DNA of 64,000 bases from Prevotellaceae bacterium UBA2852 (GCA_002350855.1 DEFM01000002.1:1516-65515); one strand, 5' to 3'. Counted from the stretch's first letter, positions 49,393-58,304 are shown. Notes: generated by a model from the letters alone, not told the origin. Numbers and translations are program-made.

Positions 49393-51360
49393 ATGAATAA
49401 TTCAGGATTTACCCGCATTGCAACTGCTATTGTAGAACTACAAGTTGCTAACCCTACCTACAATGTAGAGGAGATAAAGAAAGTAATTCTGGAAGCGGCG
49501 GACAAGCACGTAGAAATCGTCTGCTTTCCCGAACTGTGTATAACCAGCTACACACCGGCAGACCTTTTCGGTCAGGACTATCTGCTGGAGCAGGCAGAGA
49601 CAAGTTTGAAATGGCTGTTAGACGAGACGGCAGACATTAACATCATCAGCATTGTCGGTATGCCGGTAGCAGTTGGGAACATTCTGCTAAATACTGCTGT
49701 TGTAATACAGAAAGGCAAGATACTCGGCATTGTACCCAAGACCTATCTGCCCAACTACAAGGAGTTCTATGAGCAGCGTTGGTTTGCGTCATCAAAACTG
49801 GTAGCAAAGGGGCAGACAGCCACACTTTGCGGACAGACGAATATCCCAGTGGACAGCAACGTCATCTTCAGCTATGGAGCAACAAAGTTTGCCATAGAAC
49901 TGTGTGAAGACCTCTGGGCACCGATACCTCCAAGTTGCAGTCTTGCCCAGCAGGGAGCAAACATCATCTTCAACCTCTCTGCCACCAACGAACTCATAAG
50001 CAAGCATCAGTATCTTTGTGAACTCATTGCCAACCAGTCGGCACGACTCATCTGTGCCTATGCCTACAGCAGTGCCGGCGCAGGAGAATCCACTCAGGAT
50101 CTCGTCTATGGAGGAAATGCCATCATCTATGAAAACGGTAAGCTCATGGCAGAGTCAAAGCGTTTCCAACTCGGTTCACAACTTGTAATCAGCGATGTTG
50201 ACATCCAGTCACTTATGCACGACCGTCGCACCAACACCACATTCTGGCAGACATCAAACCACATTGATACTCTGGCCATTGACTGCGACACTTCGAAAAT
50301 CTACGAGGACAACAATCTGCAATACCGCCTTATCAATCCTCATCCGTTTGTTCCGGGAGGCAAACTGCTCGACGACCGTTGCAACGAGATTTTCTCCATA
50401 CAGGTAGGAGGACTTGCCAAGCGCATTGCCCACACCCACGCTAAGACCATCGTTGTCGGAATCAGCGGCGGACTTGACTCCACCCTTGCCCTGCTCGTGT
50501 GTGTCAAGGCTATGGACAAGTTAGGACGCAAACGCACAGATATAATCGGCATCACAATGCCTGGATTCGGCACCACCGACCGCACTCACACAAACGCCAC
50601 AGTTCTGATGGAGGCTTTGGGAGTGACTCAGAAGGAGATATCCATAAAGGATGCCTGCATACAGCATTTCAAGGATATAGAGCACGACATGGACAACCAC
50701 GACGTGACATACGAGAACGCCCAGGCACGCGAACGTACGCAGATTCTTATGGACGTTGCGAATCAATTGGGCGGATTCGTTGTAGGAACAGGCGACCTCT
50801 CCGAACTGGCATTAGGATGGGCAACCTACAATGCCGACCACATGTCGAACTACGGTGTGAACTGCTCCATACCCAAGACCCTGGTACGACATCTTGTCGT
50901 ATGGGTTGCCCAACAGTCGGCAAACACTCAGGTGCGTACCACCCTTCTCGACATAGCAGACACACCTATAAGCCCTGAGCTGCTTCCTGCCGAAGACGAC
51001 GGAACGATTGCCCAGCGCACCGAAGACCTGGTAGGTCCATACGAGTTGCACGATTTCTTCCTATACCATTTCCTGCGTCACGGCGCAAGTCCAAAGAAGA
51101 TTTACAAATTGGCATTGCGTGCATTTGCTGAAGGACAGGAACTGCCTGAGAACTATCTCAGCCAGCCGCTCGGACACTACTCAGAGGAGACAATCAGACA
51201 TTGGCTTCAGACCTTCATCCGCCGTTTCTTCTCTCAGCAGTTCAAGCGCAGCTGTCTGCCCGACGGTCCGAAGGTAGGTAGCGTGAGTCTCAGTCCTCGT
51301 GGTGACTGGCGAATGCCGTCAGACGCGGTAGCATGTGAAGAGTTCACGCTTCACGTTTAA
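49393..51360 (+). CDS. nadE: Glutamine-dependent NAD+ synthetase
   Basis: A 655-residue two-domain enzyme making NAD+ from deamido-NAD+ with ammonia from glutamine. The N-terminal nitrilase-type glutaminase has the triad E47 (CFPELCITSY), K116 (PKTYLPNYKEF) and C171 (IELCEDLW). The C-terminal synthetase has the ATP motif GISGGLDSTLAL (about 356-367) and GTGDLSELALGWATYNADH. The last codons (EEFTLHV) come from GTTCACGCTTCACGTTTAA, which has the same heptamer as the repeat at 44353, so the C-terminus seems to have been shaped by a repeat. Its last 17 bases overlap the convergent ABC gene. Confidence 0.97.
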   Translation: MNNSGFTRIATAIVELQVANPTYNVEEIKKVILEAADKHVEIVCFPELCITSYTPADLFGQDYLLEQAETSLKWLLDETADINIISIVGMPVAVGNILLNTAVVIQKGKILGIVPKTYLPNYKEFYEQRWFASSKLVAKGQTATLCGQTNIPVDSNVIFSYGATKFAIELCEDLWAPIPPSCSLAQQGANIIFNLSATNELISKHQYLCELIANQSARLICAYAYSSAGAGESTQDLVYGGNAIIYENGKLMAESKRFQLGSQLVISDVDIQSLMHDRRTNTTFWQTSNHIDTLAIDCDTSKIYEDNNLQYRLINPHPFVPGGKLLDDRCNEIFSIQVGGLAKRIAHTHAKTIVVGISGGLDSTLALLVCVKAMDKLGRKRTDIIGITMPGFGTTDRTHTNATVLMEALGVTQKEISIKDACIQHFKDIEHDMDNHDVTYENAQARERTQILMDVANQLGGFVVGTGDLSELALGWATYNADHMSNYGVNCSIPKTLVRHLVVWVAQQSANTQVRTTLLDIADTPISPELLPAEDDGTIAQRTEDLVGPYELHDFFLYHFLRHGASPKKIYKLALRAFAEGQELPENYLSQPLGHYSEETIRHWLQTFIRRFFSQQFKRSCLPDGPKVGSVSLSPRGDWRMPSDAVACEEFTLHV

Positions 51361-52870
51361 GGCAGATTCTCTTATCAATAATACTGGGTAAATCCTCTTC
51401 ATAGTGAGTCACCATGAGGAGGGTTTTTCCTTTTCTGCAGCAGAATGTCTCGATGATGTCCTTCACTCTTCGTCGGTTCATGAGGTCAAGCCCATGAAGC
51501 GGTTCGTCGAGAATCAGCAGTGAGGGGTCTTTCACAAACGCCCGTGCAAGGAGGACAAGACGCTGCTCTCCACTCGACAGAACAAGGAAATTGGTATTTG
51601 CATACTGCCCCACTCCAAACACATCCATCCAGAATTCGCATATCTGTCGTTGCTCAGGCTTCGGACGGTGATACAGCCCGATGCTGTCGAGAAGTCCCGA
51701 AGCCACAATATCGATTGCAGGGAGCGGCTTCTGGAAAGAGCGATGCATTTCCGGAGAGATATATCCGATGTGTTTCTTGATTTCCCAGATACTTTCCCCT
51801 GTTCCACGCTGATAGCCGAACAGAACGATGTCGTTTGCGTAAGACTGAGGATTATCGGCACAGACAATGCTCAGGAGAGTGGATTTTCCGCTGCCGTTTC
51901 TTCCCGACAACGCCCAATGCTCACCATTCTCCACAGTAAACGAAAGGTCTTTGAGAATAGTTCTTTCGCCGTATCTTATGCTTACCTTGCGAAAATCAAT
52001 TACAGGTGCATCAACCGTCTGCAGCCATTGGCAGTCAGGATTCTGAGGAAGGTCAAGAATAGCCTGTTCCAGATTCTGCGGCAGCACTTTCTCGGGCACA
52101 CAGGTTTGCGCTTTTCTCCATTCTGAAATGGTCTGCTTTGGTATCACAGTCATGTCATCAACAGTAACAACATGGGTGATATAGTCAGGCATTCCGTCGC
52201 TCTTGGCAAGAACCAGAATAATCTGAACGCCCAGTTCGTCGGTAATTTTCACGAGCACATCGTTGAGCAAGTCACGAGCCGTGCTGTCCAATCCTACAAA
52301 CGGATTGTCGAGAATGAGCAGGCGTGGATTGGTTATGAGAGCCTTGGTGAGCTGGAATTTGCGCAGTTCACCGCTGCTGAGCAGTATGATCTGTTTGTCG
52401 AGAAGCGGCTGAAGCTGAAACACCTCATAGAGCATCGTTCTCAGTTTCCGTCGCTGCTGGGAGATAGTGTCCTTCTCTTCATCAGAGAGGTAAGTATCCT
52501 TCTGCAGGATGCTCTCAGCCGCGTCATAGGCTTCGTCAAGAAGCTCGCTGCAGAGCGGTGCCTCGTCAATGTCGTGCTGATTCCACCGCTGCTGATAGTA
52601 GTAGGTGGCATCGGCTGTACCGTAACTGTCCCTGAACGCAACATACTTTATGCTTTCCGCACCTTTAGGGAAAACATATTTCACTTGGTTGAGCAGCAGA
52701 GGATGCTTTCCGGTGATGATGTCCACCAGCATGGATTTGCCGGCACCGTTGCGTCCGACTATAGCAAGTTGCTCGTCCGACCACAGTTCGAAGTTTACCG
52801 GAGACCGGAATCTGTAGTCGGGATGACGGGTAACTCCGTCCTTTATTTCAATTACCTTGAATTTCTGCAT
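51344..52870 (-). CDS. Twin-domain ABC ATPase (ModF/PhrA type)
   Basis: A 508-residue protein with two ABC domains and no membrane part. Domain 1 has Walker A GRNGAGKSML, signature LSSGELRKFQL and Walker B LLILDNPFVGLD; domain 2 has GRNGSGKSTLLS, LSSGEQRLVLLA and LLILDEPLHGLD. This arrangement matches ModF-like ATPases, whose role is unsettled (molybdate-related in E. coli by name only). It starts 2 bases after dnaB, so it is co-transcribed, and ends inside the 3' end of nadE. No permease gene is near. Confidence 0.88.
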   Translation of the reverse strand: MQKFKVIEIKDGVTRHPDYRFRSPVNFELWSDEQLAIVGRNGAGKSMLVDIITGKHPLLLNQVKYVFPKGAESIKYVAFRDSYGTADATYYYQQRWNQHDIDEAPLCSELLDEAYDAAESILQKDTYLSDEEKDTISQQRRKLRTMLYEVFQLQPLLDKQIILLSSGELRKFQLTKALITNPRLLILDNPFVGLDSTARDLLNDVLVKITDELGVQIILVLAKSDGMPDYITHVVTVDDMTVIPKQTISEWRKAQTCVPEKVLPQNLEQAILDLPQNPDCQWLQTVDAPVIDFRKVSIRYGERTILKDLSFTVENGEHWALSGRNGSGKSTLLSIVCADNPQSYANDIVLFGYQRGTGESIWEIKKHIGYISPEMHRSFQKPLPAIDIVASGLLDSIGLYHRPKPEQRQICEFWMDVFGVGQYANTNFLVLSSGEQRLVLLARAFVKDPSLLILDEPLHGLDLMNRRRVKDIIETFCCRKGKTLLMVTHYEEDLPSIIDKRICLKREA

Positions 52871-52872
52871 TG

Positions 52873-54453
52873 TCAGAATGGCACACGAGTATCGTTTGGC
52901 ATGCTGTCGGGAGAGATAGAGTTGAATGCATCCTCTTGGTCTCCGGTAGCTTCGTTGATACGGTTCATTCGCGAAGGACGTATGGTGTCGTCTTCCGAAG
53001 TCAATCCAGCCAACTCATCCTCGGAGATGTTGGAGAAGCGTGCGTATTCGCCTCTGAACCTCATTCTCACGTCACCCACGGCACCATTACGGTGCTTGGC
53101 AATGATGATTTCAGCAATACCCTTGGTGGAATTTCCTTCACCATCCTTCATGATTTTGTAGTATTCAGGGCGGTGTATGAAGCAGACCATATCGGCATCC
53201 TGCTCGATGGCTCCTGATTCACGCAGGTCGCTGAGCTGTGGTCGTTTGCTTTCAGCTTTGTCCTCAGGATTTGTGCCGGTACCCACACGGGTTTCCACAC
53301 TACGGTTGAGCTGCGAGAGTGCGATGATAGGTATATTCAGTTCCTTAGCAAGTCCCTTGAGCGAACGGCTGATGGTCGACACTTCTTCCTGACGTGAGTT
53401 GTATGACATACCGGATGCATTCATCAGCTGCAAGTAGTCGATGATGATGATCTGCACTCCGTACTCTCTCACCAGTCGGCGCGCCTTGGTTCTGAGTTCG
53501 AACACCGACAGCGACGGGGTATCGTCCACGTAGAGAGGTGCGCTGTAGAGATCGTTGATTTTGAGGTCAAGCTGACTCCATTCGAAAGGCTGAAGCTGTC
53601 CGCTTTTGAGTTTTGAACCTTCTATCTGACACACATTCATTATCAGACGGTTGACAAGCTGAACGTTCGACATTTCGAGCGAGAACATAGCTACAGGAAT
53701 TTTCATCCTTACCGCCATGTTGCAAGCCATGGAGAGTACAAACGCGGTCTTACCCATTGCAGGTCGTGCTGCAATAATCACAAGGTCGGAGTTCTGCCAT
53801 CCGCTGGTCATCTTGTCCAAGTCGTCGAATCCGCTGCTAAGTCCCGACAGACCGTCAGTACGCGATGCAGCCTTCTTGAGCATATCTATGGCATCGTTGA
53901 TGACAGGGTCGATCTGTGTGAAGTCCTTACGCAGGTTGTCCTTCGAGAGTTCGAAGAGACTGCCTTCAGCCTTCTGCATCAGTTCGTCGATGTCCTGACC
54001 TTCGTCGAATGCCATGTGCTGTATTCTGCTGGTAAGACTAATGAGTTCACGTGCCAGAGCCTTCTGAGCAACGATGTGGGCATGGTATTCGATATGTGCC
54101 GACGAGAACACCTTCTGCGAGAGTTCTGCCACATAGTATGTGCCTCCCGCCTGCTCCAGCGTTCCGTTTACCTTCAGCTGTTCGGTAACGGTAAGAATAT
54201 CCACAGGTCGGTTTTCTGCAGCCAGAGTCTGAATGGCGGCAAAAATGGCCTGATGCTTGGAGTCGTAGAAGGATTTCGGTTTCAGTATATCGGCAACCAG
54301 TCCGAATGCATCTTTCTCAATGAGACAGGCACCGATGACGGCTGCTTCCATGTCGGGAGCCTGCGGTTGTATCTTGCCAACTTCAAGTAGTGCCGCAGTT
54401 TCATCTACTGCGGCACTACGTCTTTTGGTTGTTCGTTTTTGTTGTTCAGCCAT
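52873..54453 (-). CDS. dnaB: Replicative DNA helicase DnaB
   Basis: A 526-residue hexameric helicase that unwinds DNA at the fork. The N-terminal domain starts after a basic stretch (MAEQQKRTTKRRSAAVDETA) with LEVGKIQPQAPDMEAAVIGA. The RecA-like core has Walker A ARPAMGKTAFVLSMA (about 215-230), Walker B IIIIDYLQLM, and LSQLNRSVETR. A C-terminal extension of about 40 residues is polar. Its ATG shares one base with the stop of the upstream small gene (TAATG), which implies coupling. Confidence 0.97.
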   Translation of the reverse strand: MAEQQKRTTKRRSAAVDETAALLEVGKIQPQAPDMEAAVIGACLIEKDAFGLVADILKPKSFYDSKHQAIFAAIQTLAAENRPVDILTVTEQLKVNGTLEQAGGTYYVAELSQKVFSSAHIEYHAHIVAQKALARELISLTSRIQHMAFDEGQDIDELMQKAEGSLFELSKDNLRKDFTQIDPVINDAIDMLKKAASRTDGLSGLSSGFDDLDKMTSGWQNSDLVIIAARPAMGKTAFVLSMACNMAVRMKIPVAMFSLEMSNVQLVNRLIMNVCQIEGSKLKSGQLQPFEWSQLDLKINDLYSAPLYVDDTPSLSVFELRTKARRLVREYGVQIIIIDYLQLMNASGMSYNSRQEEVSTISRSLKGLAKELNIPIIALSQLNRSVETRVGTGTNPEDKAESKRPQLSDLRESGAIEQDADMVCFIHRPEYYKIMKDGEGNSTKGIAEIIIAKHRNGAVGDVRMRFRGEYARFSNISEDELAGLTSEDDTIRPSRMNRINEATGDQEDAFNSISPDSMPNDTRVPF

Positions 54454-54941
54454 TATTTGATAATCGTCTTGATTTTAGCTGTAGCCTGGTCGTATGCCTT
54501 TTCCCAGTCGGTATCGAGCGAGAATGGAGTGTAGGTCTTTGTGTCGTTAACAAAGCAATGTGTACGCTCCTTGTCGAGGTCGGAGAAAAGAGGATTGTTG
54601 AGCGAAGCCTCACGATAGCAGTTGATAACTTCCATACGCTTTGCTGCTGAAACACCGCGAGCCTTGGTCAGGTAATAGATGAAATCGTCCACGAAAGACT
54701 TCATATTCACAGCCTGGCAGTCATAGAAGTATCCGTCCTTTTTGAGTGCACGCTTCTGAACCTGGCGCTGCATATAGTTGAGCGCAGTCACTTCGAACTG
54801 ATGAATATCTATCTGTTCCTGAGTTGACTTAGGGTCGTTTACTATCTCTGTGGCATGCTTGTAAACTGTTTCAAACAGGCTTTGTGCATTTACCGGAATT
54901 GTAGCACATGCTACTACTATTGCTACTAATAACTTTTTCAT
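54453..54941 (-). CDS. Small exported protein upstream of dnaB, function unknown
   Basis: A 162-residue protein with a signal peptide (MKKLLVAIVVACATIPVNAQ). A start 7 codons upstream (54962) is possible, but the ATG at 54941 begins exactly at the signal peptide. The mature part is helical, with FDDFIYYLTKARG-like and YREASLNNPLFSDLDK segments; no family recognised. The stop overlaps the dnaB start by one base. A periplasmic protein coupled to a replication helicase is a matter of operon layout, not evidence of shared function. Confidence 0.8.
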   Translation of the reverse strand: MKKLLVAIVVACATIPVNAQSLFETVYKHATEIVNDPKSTQEQIDIHQFEVTALNYMQRQVQKRALKKDGYFYDCQAVNMKSFVDDFIYYLTKARGVSAAKRMEVINCYREASLNNPLFSDLDKERTHCFVNDTKTYTPFSLDTDWEKAYDQATAKIKTIIK

Positions 54942-54971
54942 AATTAGAATAGGTTTTAACATTTACGAGCG

Positions 54972-54979
54972 CAAAAGTA
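54972..54979 (-). promoter_or_regulatory. Probable -7 box of the small protein-dnaB-ABC operon
   Basis: TACTTTTG on the minus strand matches TAnnTTTG, 31 bases before the start at 54941. Confidence 0.5.
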
Positions 54980-55028
54980 CAACATATTATTGTTTCGCGC
55001 GTAATACATATAGTTAAAAAAAACTAAA

Positions 55029-56459
55029 CTACAGTTCCTCAAGTATTCTTACCATGTGTTTCCACACCATCTCTACTGTCGGAATGAGCAGACATTCATC
55101 TGGAGAATGCACACCTCTAAGGGTTGGACCAACGCTGATCATATCCATTCCCGGATACTTCTCGCTGAAGAGTCCGCATTCGAGTCCTGCGTGGATGGCA
55201 CGCACCACAGGTTCCTTGTCGAAGAGTTCGCGGTAGGTCTTTGTAGCCACCTTCAGCAGGTGTGAATCCATATTGGGTTTCCAGCCAGGATAGCCGTCTG
55301 CCACGTTGACTTCCGCACCAGCCAGTTGGAATGCAGCCGCCACGGTGTTGCAGACATTCTTCAGCGAACTTGCTGTGCTGCTGCGCTGGCTTGTCACAAT
55401 CTTCACGCTATTGTCTTCGGTACGTATGCTTGCCAGGTTGCTGCTGGTCTCTACCAGCCCCTTGATGTCCTGGTTCATCTCAAGCACACCGTTGTGCACA
55501 GCCTGGAGCGCCCAGATGATGTTGCGTGCACTCTTCTGGTCGATAGCGTCTGAAGTGTTGGCAGAGTCGGATTCAAGGTTGCAATGCATATTGGTTTCCT
55601 CAATATGGAACTCATCAGCCACCTCGGCTGCAAACACATTGAAGTCAACCCTGACATTCTCTTTATCCGCCATAGGCACAGCGAACGTTGCTTCGGCATC
55701 GCGAGGAATGGCGTTGTGCAGGTTGCCACCACTGATGCTGATCAGACGTGCATCGTATTTGTTCCAGATGTTATAGAGGAAACGCACCAGGAGCTTGTTG
55801 GCGTTTGCACGGTTCTTGTTGATATCGTCGCCAGAGTGTCCGCCTTTCAGTTTGTCGAAGTTTACCTTCAGCACGATGTATCCTTGTGGCATAGCCTCTC
55901 GCTCGAAAGTGAACTTGATGTCGGAGTTGGCACCACCGGCACATCCTACGAAAATCTCACCCTCATCCTCGCTGTCAAGGTTGATGAGGTATTTGCCGGT
56001 CATGAATCCCGGTTCGATGGCAAAGGCACCGGTGAGACCAGTTTCCTCGTCACGAGTGAAGAGACATTCCAGCGGTCCGTGCTTGAGCGACTCGTCGGTC
56101 AGGGCAGCCATCGCCATAGCTATACCGATGCCGTCGTCTGCACCGAGAGTAGTGCCCTTGGCTCTGAGCCAGTCACCGTCCTCGTAAGCCTCGATAGGCA
56201 TGGTCATGAAGTCGAATGCCAGGTCTTTCAGTTTCTCACACACCATATCCATGTGAGCCTGGAGCACTACTCCATCTTTACTTTCACAACCAGGTGATGC
56301 AGGCTTGGAAATCAACACATTACCAGCTGCGTCAACCTTACATCCCAAACCATTGTTCTTAGCAAATTCCTTCAGGAATTCTATCATCGCCTCCTCGTGT
56401 TTTGAAGGACGAGGCACCTTGTTAATCTGAGAGAAATAATTAAAAATCTGGTTTACCAT
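55029..56459 (-). CDS. pepD: Aminoacyl-histidine dipeptidase (PepD, M20 family)
   Basis: A 476-residue cytoplasmic metallopeptidase that cleaves dipeptides such as carnosine-type X-His. M20 zinc motifs are VLQAHMDMVCEK (about 68-79), TTLGADDGIGIAMAMA (about 112-127) and FTRDEETGLTGAF (about 142-154). The C-terminal part has the conserved AIHAGLECGLFSEKYPG and SVGPTLRGVHSPDE. Length fits PepD. No terminator was seen; the upstream gap is filled with AGTTTTTG repeats. Confidence 0.96.
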   Translation of the reverse strand: MVNQIFNYFSQINKVPRPSKHEEAMIEFLKEFAKNNGLGCKVDAAGNVLISKPASPGCESKDGVVLQAHMDMVCEKLKDLAFDFMTMPIEAYEDGDWLRAKGTTLGADDGIGIAMAMAALTDESLKHGPLECLFTRDEETGLTGAFAIEPGFMTGKYLINLDSEDEGEIFVGCAGGANSDIKFTFEREAMPQGYIVLKVNFDKLKGGHSGDDINKNRANANKLLVRFLYNIWNKYDARLISISGGNLHNAIPRDAEATFAVPMADKENVRVDFNVFAAEVADEFHIEETNMHCNLESDSANTSDAIDQKSARNIIWALQAVHNGVLEMNQDIKGLVETSSNLASIRTEDNSVKIVTSQRSSTASSLKNVCNTVAAAFQLAGAEVNVADGYPGWKPNMDSHLLKVATKTYRELFDKEPVVRAIHAGLECGLFSEKYPGMDMISVGPTLRGVHSPDECLLIPTVEMVWKHMVRILEEL

Positions 56460-56464
56460 ATATT

Positions 56465-56625
56465 AGTTTTTAAGTTTTTAAGTTTTTGAGTTTTTAAGTT
56501 TTTGAGTTTTTGAGTTTTTAAGTTTCTTGGGAGCGTTGCCCCAAGCGTGCTCTTTTGATTATTTTCTTTAATAGGTATCGCACGATGATTGAGTTCTTAA
56601 GTTTTTGAGTTTTTAAGTTTTTGAG
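56465..56625. repeat. AGTTTTTG/AGTTTTTA tandem repeats before pepD
   Basis: Seven and a half 8-base units run from 56465 to 56525 and four more from 56590 to 56625. Between them lies a small stem (CTTGGG with CCCAAG near 56524-56543). The second block forms the last codons and stop of the small membrane protein gene on the minus strand. Confidence 0.7.
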
Positions 56626-56798
56626 CGTGCAGCCCTATCCTGGCTTTGCACACATGTGATGCCGCGGTCGCGGAGAGCCTTGTTGCCTGAAACATGGGAG
56701 TTTGGAAACTTCCCTTTTTTAGAGAAAAACACCCTGATTCCAAGAAAAGCGACGGCTATTGCAACAATTATGAGCGAAAGAATGATTGTTTTCCACAT
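56613..56798 (-). CDS. Small single-pass membrane protein
   Basis: A 61-residue protein with one membrane helix (about 4-27, TIILSLIIVAIAVAFLGIRV) and a short tail containing KKGKFPNSHVSGNKALRDRG and CVQSQDR. A helix followed by KFPxxHVSxNxALRxxGIxCxxSQD is a form I recall from many Bacteroidales genomes, so I think the gene is real; its function is unknown. It has a consensus -7 box only 20 bases upstream of the ATG (56818-56825). Its last residues, RSKT, and the stop are written in the AGTTTTTG repeat, so the native C-terminus may have been changed by the repeat. Confidence 0.72.
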   Translation of the reverse strand: MWKTIILSLIIVAIAVAFLGIRVFFSKKGKFPNSHVSGNKALRDRGITCVQSQDRAARSKT

Positions 56799-56806
56799 TT
56801 TTTGTA

Positions 56807-56814
56807 TAAATTTG
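56807..56814 (+). promoter_or_regulatory. Probable -7 box of the Skp-like lipoprotein gene
   Basis: TAAATTTG matches TAnnTTTG, with TTG at 56787-56789 as possible -33 element; the leader would be about 70 bases. Confidence 0.55.
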
Positions 56815-56817
56815 CAG

Positions 56818-56825
56818 CAAAGTTA
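56818..56825 (-). promoter_or_regulatory. Probable -7 box of the small membrane protein gene
   Basis: TAACTTTG on the minus strand matches TAnnTTTG. It is 3 bases from the opposing box at 56807-56814, so both promoters cannot be occupied at once. Confidence 0.5.
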
Positions 56826-56890
56826 CTCTCTTCGCGAGAATTTTCAAAGTTTTTACTGCAAATAATCATTAAAAATCACACATAGAACAA

Positions 56891-57523
56891 ATGAAAAAAC
56901 TTACATTCATTGCAGGAATCTGCATCATTGCCACAGGCATCCTCGCTTCTTGCGGAGGAAAAGCTACAGACAAGGAAGAAAACAACAACGAGCAGGAAGC
57001 CGTTGAGACCAAAGAAGTCAGCAACACCAACGCAAAGGGTCACGAACTCAAAATTGCATACGTTCTGCGCGACACACTCGAAAACCAATACCAGTTCTTC
57101 AAGGACGTGAACGACGAACTCGAGAAGAAAGCCAAGGCAGCCGAGTCACAGGTGAAGCAGGCAGAGAACAAGGTAGTGCAGCTTCAGAACCAGATCCAGA
57201 AGAAGGTGCAGTCGAACCAGTACACCACTGAGGAGCAGTACACAGCCGACCAGCGTGCACTCCAGCAACTCTACGAGAAGGGACAGCAGCTTCATAACCG
57301 TCTCACCCTCGAGATTCAGACAGAGGCAGGCAAGCGTCTCCAGGAAGTTTCGGACACCATCAAGAACTTCATGGACAACTATGCCAAGAAGAAAGGCTAC
57401 GACTTTGTCTTCAGCAAGACTGCAGGCATCGACCACCTCATCTACGCTGCCCCATCCTACGACATCACCAACGAAGTCGTTGCTGCCCTCAATAAGCGCT
57501 ACAAGAAAAAAGCAGGCAAATAA
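56891..57523 (+). CDS. Skp/OmpH-like lipoprotein
   Basis: A 210-residue protein with a lipoprotein signal peptide (lipidated C21 in ILASCGG). After a polar, Glu/Asn-rich linker (22-52), the Skp-like domain starts with ELKIAYVLRDTLENQYQFFK and continues as a long coiled coil (about 75-165), closing with the beta strand part YDFVFSKTAGIDHLIYAAPS and DITNEVVAALNKRY. Skp-type chaperones hold unfolded outer-membrane proteins in the periplasm; lipid anchoring is a variation from the soluble E. coli form. A hairpin follows the stop. Confidence 0.9.
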   Translation: MKKLTFIAGICIIATGILASCGGKATDKEENNNEQEAVETKEVSNTNAKGHELKIAYVLRDTLENQYQFFKDVNDELEKKAKAAESQVKQAENKVVQLQNQIQKKVQSNQYTTEEQYTADQRALQQLYEKGQQLHNRLTLEIQTEAGKRLQEVSDTIKNFMDNYAKKKGYDFVFSKTAGIDHLIYAAPSYDITNEVVAALNKRYKKKAGK

Positions 57524-57534
57524 TAAACAAGGTA

Positions 57535-57732
57535 TTAATAATACGCAAATCGCACCGTCAAATCATTGGCGGTGCGATTCTTCATTGCATCCGCTACCAC
57601 GCTAACCGGCAACTGACGCTTGGCAGCCATCATTATGCGCTTCCCTTTCGCTGAAGGATATTGGCGGTTTACAAACTGACTGGCAATTTCCTCAGCCTGT
57701 TCAGAGGTAATAACGTCAGCCATTGCAATCAT
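57535..57732 (-). pseudogene. Possible remnant of a C10-type peptidase propeptide (Spi-like)
   Basis: A 65-residue frame (62 from the second ATG at 57723) reading VITSEQAEEIASQFVNRQYP, then SAKGKRIMMAAKRQLPV. The pattern EQAxxIAxxF...KGKxxMxxAKRQ resembles the N-terminal prodomain of streptopain-like C10 peptidases and their Spi inhibitors in Prevotella. There is no signal peptide, no peptidase domain, and the last 13 residues are encoded by the hairpin behind the Skp-like gene, so the frame seems broken off. It could instead be a chance frame. Confidence 0.35.
57548..57579 (+). terminator. Hairpin behind the Skp-like gene
   Basis: A perfect 10-bp stem AATCGCACCG with CGGTGCGATT (57548-57557, 57570-57579), 12-base loop, followed by CTTCATT, a poor T-run. 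It is the likely 3' end of the lipoprotein message. Confidence 0.6.
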
Positions 57733-57862
57733 GCTGACGATTAAATTTTCCCATTTTTGCCAACTCTACCGAAAAATAGTAACTGTCTTTTTTACGTAAA
57801 ATGCATCGCTTTTTCCACATGCTTTTTCCGTACGTGAAGACCGCATTAATACTGGGTTTCAC

Positions 57863-58039
57863 AAAAAGTAAAAAAGTAAAAAAGTAAAAAAGTAAATTTT
57901 TTCTATGTCAAATTTGCTTTATATTATATATATATATATAATATAAGAAAAAATAATAATACTATTATTATTCATAAAAATTTACTTTTTTACTTTTTTA
58001 CTTTTTTACTTTTTTACTTTTTTACTTTTTTACTTTTTA
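57863..58039. repeat. Large inverted repeat of AGTAAAAA octamers around an AT core
   Basis: Four 8-base units AGTAAAAA (57863-57896) face about seven units TTTTTACT (57981-58039). Between them lie two nested palindromes: TTATATTATATATATATATA with its continuation (about 57920-57950), and AATAATAATACTATTATTATT (about 57953-57973). The left arm can fold onto the right arm. It lies in the 870-base gap between the remnant at 57535-57732 and pyrB. The stretch 57733-57860 holds nothing else that I recognise. Confidence 0.75.
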
Positions 58040-58181
58040 TATATCCCATTTGCCCATATCTATTCCTGAATATGAAGGTTCTTCCGCATCAAGTTTGACT
58101 CTGAAACCTGGCGTTTGTTAAAGATAGTTAAACGTGAAAATAATTAACTATTAAAGTTAAAATTAACACTCGATTATTTTG

Positions 58182-58189
58182 TACCTTTG
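58182..58189 (+). promoter_or_regulatory. Promoter-like -7 box in the pre-pyrB gap
   Basis: TACCTTTG matches TAnnTTTG. No credible gene follows within 180 bases; a 66-codon frame at 58187 overlaps the box itself and is not believable. An RNA gene is possible but no structure was recognised. Confidence 0.35.
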
Positions 58190-58304
58190 TATTGCGAAAA
58201 GGGAACAGAAGCACTAGTTGGCACAGATAAAAAATTTTTCAACTATGCTGAAAAAATCTTTTTACCGCGGACAAAGTTTTTTTATGCTGTAGTGACATTT
58301 TTTA

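Noticed and set aside
57863..58039. Possible CRISPR array
   Set aside because: The units are 8 bases in direct contact with no spacers and are inverted between the two sides; no cas genes are near.
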